The translations under genes were made by a program, and so were the position numbers. From Pseudomonadota bacterium (GTDB taxonomy: Bacteria > Pseudomonadota > Gammaproteobacteria > Burkholderiales > Burkholderiaceae_E): DNA of 64,000 nucleotides. Location of the stretch: assembly GCA_023388075.1 (NCBI GenBank), contig JAEWGX010000098.1, forward strand, positions 15,110-79,109, in the 5' to 3' direction. The notes under the pieces were generated by a model. It saw only the letters and a list, made by a program, of their open reading frames with translations. It searched no databases and was not told the origin of the DNA. Shown in pieces: positions 60,644-64,000 of this stretch (positions are counted from its first letter, which is position 1; the number at the start of each line of letters is the position of its first letter).

Positions 60644-62834
60644 TGCTTTCAATCATCCTGAAGAATTCAGCCTCGTCCACCACCCTCACCCCCAGGGCGC
60701 GCGCCTTCTCCAGTTTCGATCCGGCCGCCTCGCCCGCAACCACGAAGGCGGTACGGCGCGAGACCGAGCCAGATGCGTGCCCGCCAAGGCTGCGAACCAG
60801 GTCTTCTGCTTCCTGGCGGGAGATTCTAGACAGCGTGCCGGTGATGACGATAGTACGACCTTCGAATACCCGACCGACGGCGGGAACCGTTGTGCTTGCG
60901 CTCCCGGCGGTGGGCTCACCCCCCTTCGTCGCCTCGGTCGCGAGCGGCTCCACGCCGAGAGCGCGCAGGTCCGCGATGATCTGGCGATTGTGCGCCTCCT
61001 GGAAGAAGGCCGACACGCTCGCGACGATCTCCGGGCCGATCCCCTCGAGCGCGACGGGCTCGGGCGCCTCGCCGCGCGCGCGCCGGCGGGTGTTCTCCTT
61101 CATCGTCTCCGACTTCTGCTCGAGCAGCGCCTCCCAGTCGGCCGCGAGCAGCGCATCCAGCGTTCCGAACTGGCTGGCCAGGATCCGGGCCACCTCCTCG
61201 CCGACGTGCCGGATGCCGAGCGCGAAGACGAAGCGCGCCAGGGTGGGCTGGCGTGACCGGTCGATCGCCGCGACCAGGTTCGCCGCGGACTTCTCGCCCA
61301 TGCGCTCGAGCTGGGCCAGGTCGGCGACGGTGAGACGGTAGAGGTCGGCGGGGCTGTGGACCCGGCCGGTGTCGACCAGCTGCTCCACCAGCCGCTCGCC
61401 GAGCCCGTCGATGTCCATCGCGCGGCGCTGGGCGAAGTGCAGCAGCGCCTGCTTGCGCTGCGCGCCGCAATAGAGGCCACCCACGCAGCGCCAGGCGGCC
61501 TCACCCGGCAGGCGCTCCACCTTCGATCCGCACACCGGGCAGGCGCCGGGCATGCGAAAGACGCGCGCGTCGGGCGGGCGCAGGGCGAGCACCGGCGCGA
61601 CCACCTCCGGGATCACGTCGCCTGCCCGGCGCACGATGACGGTGTCGCCGATCTTCAGGTCCTTGCGGGCGATCTCGTCCTCGTTGTGCAGGGTCGCGTT
61701 GCTCACCGTCACGCCGCCGACGAATACCGGCTCGAGCCGTGCCACGGGCGTGAGCGATCCGGTGCGTCCCACCTGCACGTCGATGTCGAGCAGCCGCGTC
61801 TGCACCTCCTGCGGCGCATACTTGTGCGCGAGCGCGAAGCGCGGCGCCCGCGCAACGTAACCGAGGATGGCGTGGGTGGCGCGGTCGTCCACCGTGTAGA
61901 CCACGCCGTCGATGTCGTAGGGAAGCTCGGCGCGCTTGCCGCCGATCTCACGGTAGTACTCCAGGAGGCCCTCGGCACCGGTCACGCGCCGGCGCAGGGG
62001 CGCGACCGGCACGCCGCGTTCGGCAAGCCACTCGAGCAGTTCGTACTGGGAGGCGGGCACCTGGTCGGGCCGCACCTCGCCGATGCCATAGCCGACGAAG
62101 CGCAGCGAACGGCTGGCCGTGATGCGGGCGTCGAGCTGCCGGAGGCTCCCTGCGGCGGCGTTGCGCGGATTGACGAAGACCTTCTCGCCGCGCGCGGCCT
62201 GGCTCGCGTTCAGCTTCTCGAAGTCGCGGCGGTACATGAGCACCTCGCCGCGAACCTCCAGCACCTCGGGAAAGGGCGGCCGCAGGCTGCGTGGCAGTCC
62301 CCGCACGGTGCGCAGGTTGGCGGTCACGTTCTCTCCGGTGGTGCCGTCGCCACGCGTCGCCCCGAGGACCAGCCTGCCCTGCTCGTAGCGAAGCGTCGCC
62401 GCCAGTCCGTCGAACTTCGGCGTCACGCAGTAGTCGATCTCTCCGTTGCCGGTATCCGCCTGCGCGCGGCCGCCGCGCTTGCCGAGCGCCTCGCGTACGC
62501 GCCGGTCGAAGGCACGGGCCTCGTCTTCGGCGAGCGCGTTCGCCAGCGAGCGCATCGGTACCCGATGCGTGACCGTGCCGAAGGCCTCCTGGGGCGCCGC
62601 GCCGACCCGCGCGGTCGGCGAGTCTTCGCTCGCGAGCGCGGGATAGCGTGCCTCCAGGGCCTCGAGCTCGCGCATCAGGGCGTCGTAGGCGGCGTCGTCG
62701 ACCTCCGGCGCGTCGAGCACGTAGTAGGCATGGTTGTGGCGCTCGATCTGCTCGCGCAGCGCGGCGACACGCTCGACCGCCTCGGGCGGCGGCGCGGCGT
62801 CGGTCGCGTCCGTCGCGTCGCGCTTGCCGGCCAT
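60621..62834 (-). CDS. ligA: NAD-dependent DNA ligase
   Basis: 737 residues, longer than the usual ~670 because of an insertion before the BRCT domain. NAD-binding Ia domain (HNHAYYVLDAPEVDDAAYDA), adenylation domain with Lys140 in CVTPKFDGLAAT, then GATRGDGTTGENVTANLRTV, the zinc finger (CPVCGSK, CVGGLYCGAQ), helix-hairpin-helix repeats and the C-terminal BRCT (FEGRTIVITGTLSRISRQEA, LGGHASGSVSRRTAFVVAGE). The residue two before Lys140 is Thr where LigA normally has Glu. It seals nicks in replication. Confidence 0.94.
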   Translation of the reverse strand: MAGKRDATDATDAAPPPEAVERVAALREQIERHNHAYYVLDAPEVDDAAYDALMRELEALEARYPALASEDSPTARVGAAPQEAFGTVTHRVPMRSLANALAEDEARAFDRRVREALGKRGGRAQADTGNGEIDYCVTPKFDGLAATLRYEQGRLVLGATRGDGTTGENVTANLRTVRGLPRSLRPPFPEVLEVRGEVLMYRRDFEKLNASQAARGEKVFVNPRNAAAGSLRQLDARITASRSLRFVGYGIGEVRPDQVPASQYELLEWLAERGVPVAPLRRRVTGAEGLLEYYREIGGKRAELPYDIDGVVYTVDDRATHAILGYVARAPRFALAHKYAPQEVQTRLLDIDVQVGRTGSLTPVARLEPVFVGGVTVSNATLHNEDEIARKDLKIGDTVIVRRAGDVIPEVVAPVLALRPPDARVFRMPGACPVCGSKVERLPGEAAWRCVGGLYCGAQRKQALLHFAQRRAMDIDGLGERLVEQLVDTGRVHSPADLYRLTVADLAQLERMGEKSAANLVAAIDRSRQPTLARFVFALGIRHVGEEVARILASQFGTLDALLAADWEALLEQKSETMKENTRRRARGEAPEPVALEGIGPEIVASVSAFFQEAHNRQIIADLRALGVEPLATEATKGGEPTAGSASTTVPAVGRVFEGRTIVITGTLSRISRQEAEDLVRSLGGHASGSVSRRTAFVVAGEAAGSKLEKARALGVRVVDEAEFFRMIESNGSDSRT

Positions 62835-62853
62835 GGTCGGAGCTTTCGGGGGC

Positions 62854-64000
62854 TCAGTTGAAGACGCGAAGCGTCGCCGGCGCCCCCGCCTTGAGGCCGG
62901 TCTCGGCCAGCTCGGCGTAGCGACGCGCGATCTGTTGCCCCACTGTCTCGATCATGCTCACCGACATGCCGCGCCCGGCGCTGTCCACCACGCGCCCCCG
63001 TACCAGCTGAGCGCAGCTGCTGGCGCACGCCACCATGCTGCGCCAGGGATCGTGCGACTGGGCGGTGCGCGGCACGTCCAGCACGAACGCGATCATGTCC
63101 ATCGTCGCGCCCGGGGTCATCAGGTAGAGGAGATCGCCGTTCTGCGCGAAGCAGGCGTAGCGGTTGCCGCCGCGATCGTAGAGGTCCAGCTTGCGCGCCA
63201 CGGACGCCAGCCGGTCGGGCGTGACGGGTTCGGCCGATTCGACTCCCAGCTCCACCTGCGTGTCCAGCCGCGCCGCGACCGAGTCCAGGTCGCGGGCCTC
63301 GCGCAGCACCTGGTTCATGTCCGCCGCGACGTAGCGGGCGCCGATCTGGGCCGCCAGCGACTCCACCGACGCCGAGAAGTCCGACAGCTCCACCGCGTTG
63401 AGCGGTCCCTGGCGGTTGGCGAGCAGCACCGAGCAGCGCAGGCAGCCCACCATGGTGCCCGACTGCAGCGGGACCCACCGGCCCTTGCCGTCGTCGATCT
63501 CGATGCGGATCGGCTTGGAGCCGACGTGGCGCAGCGACGAGGTGAGCGCGATCAGCCGCTCCGCGTTCACGGGGCTGCGGGGTATCAGGGTGACGAGGTG
63601 GTCCACCTGGGCCGGAAGGTAGTCCGGCGTACTCCGTTTCTCGCCTTCCTCGGGTGCCTCCGGGTCCTCGGGTTGCTCCGATGGTTGCTCGGCGAACGGC
63701 TGGGTCTGCTCGAACGCACCCGCCCGGATGGTGGGAGTGTCGGGCGGTGGCGGCTCGACCGGCACCGGTTCGAGCCTCGGCGCCTCGAACTCCGGCGGGC
63801 CGAGATCCTCGGCGTCGACCTCCCAGTCGTCGGCAAGTCGCCCCGGACCGTCGTGGCGCCCGGAATCTGCCGGATGGGTCGCGGACCCCGGCCGCTCCGG
63901 CGCATGGTCGCCGCGCATGCCCGGCGCGGTGGCCGGGAAGATCGCTGCCGTGGCGGCTGCGGCTTGCCGTGCGCCCGCGGGCGCCGGCCCGTCCTGGCCC
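62854..64000 (-). CDS. zipA: ZipA-like cell division protein (N-terminus outside window)
   Basis: The frame is open from the stop at 62854 to the window end; ATG 63918 is probably internal. A Pro/Glu-rich disordered linker (PRLEPVPVEPPPPDT, EQPSEQPEDPEAPEEGEKRS) precedes a C-terminal FtsZ-binding-like domain (~110-354 in the visible part): VDHLVTLIPRSPVNAERLIA, LSDFSASVESLAAQIGARYV, DLLYLMTPGATMDMIAFVLD and GQQIARRYAELAETGLKAG. ZipA anchors FtsZ to the membrane through an N-terminal span that would lie beyond base 64000. Its place directly before ligA is the usual betaproteobacterial arrangement. Confidence 0.85.
   Translation of the reverse strand, partial: GQDGPAPAGARQAAAATAAIFPATAPGMRGDHAPERPGSATHPADSGRHDGPGRLADDWEVDAEDLGPPEFEAPRLEPVPVEPPPPDTPTIRAGAFEQTQPFAEQPSEQPEDPEAPEEGEKRSTPDYLPAQVDHLVTLIPRSPVNAERLIALTSSLRHVGSKPIRIEIDDGKGRWVPLQSGTMVGCLRCSVLLANRQGPLNAVELSDFSASVESLAAQIGARYVAADMNQVLREARDLDSVAARLDTQVELGVESAEPVTPDRLASVARKLDLYDRGGNRYACFAQNGDLLYLMTPGATMDMIAFVLDVPRTAQSHDPWRSMVACASSCAQLVRGRVVDSAGRGMSVSMIETVGQQIARRYAELAETGLKAGAPATLRVFN

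Noticed and set aside
61356..62861. A 501-codon frame antisense to ligA
   Set aside because: Shadow frame; ligA motifs on the other strand explain the conservation.

Overview
The window is GC-rich and tightly packed, and it reads as a chromosomal segment of a betaproteobacterium, most likely Burkholderiales. The main reason is gene order. The block rpsB-tsf-pyrH-frr-uppS-cdsA-dxr-rseP-bamA-ompH-lpxD-fabZ-lpxA-lpxB-rnhB-trmH (55254 down to 39473), the divergent pair ppsA/ppsR, the group guaB-guaA with rnfH-ratA/smpB, and zipA-ligA are all typical of that order. The genus cannot be fixed from the sequence. No rRNA, tRNA, CRISPR array, insertion sequence or prophage was recognised.

Layout. Positions 1-17076 are accessory. 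They hold a truncated alpha/beta hydrolase with a DUF2145 lipoprotein pair, RidA, VOC and glycosyltransferase genes, a helix-turn-helix regulator next to a beta-propeller protein, a self-regulating MarR-GNAT fusion with two visible operators, and a DUF2231/sorbosone-dehydrogenase-like pair. Next comes a small cupin catabolic cluster whose second gene is damaged and which has a LuxR-type hydrolase-regulator upstream. The stretch ends with a flavinyl-transfer electron-transfer cassette: PepSY, DUF2271 carrying a flavinylation motif, a membrane flavodoxin-reductase, and ApbE.

Positions 17092-27561 are a catabolic island around an RpiR regulator. The branched-chain-amino-acid-type (HAAT) ABC transporter is split over both strands. 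LivM, LivG, LivF and an aberrant short ATPase run leftward. The regulator, a fused deoxygluconokinase/aldolase-type enzyme, a beta-hydroxyacid dehydrogenase, the Tat-exported binding protein, LivH and SDR genes run rightward. A long inverted repeat sits between the two arms. The enzymes suggest an inositol-like or sugar-acid substrate, but the substrate is not shown by the sequence.

Positions 27592-64000 are housekeeping: GMP synthesis, trans-translation, an SPFH/NfeD membrane pair, an orphan amino-acid binding protein, PEP synthase and its regulator, lipid A and outer-membrane assembly, isoprenoid and phospholipid synthesis, translation factors, methionine aminopeptidase, the PII uridylyltransferase, purine salvage, UDP-glucose synthesis, DNA ligase and ZipA. 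Points worth a second look here are a probable leaderless map transcript, a bamA gene without an ATG or GTG start, a DNA ligase lacking the usual glutamate beside its catalytic lysine, and REP-like hairpins between rpsB and tsf.
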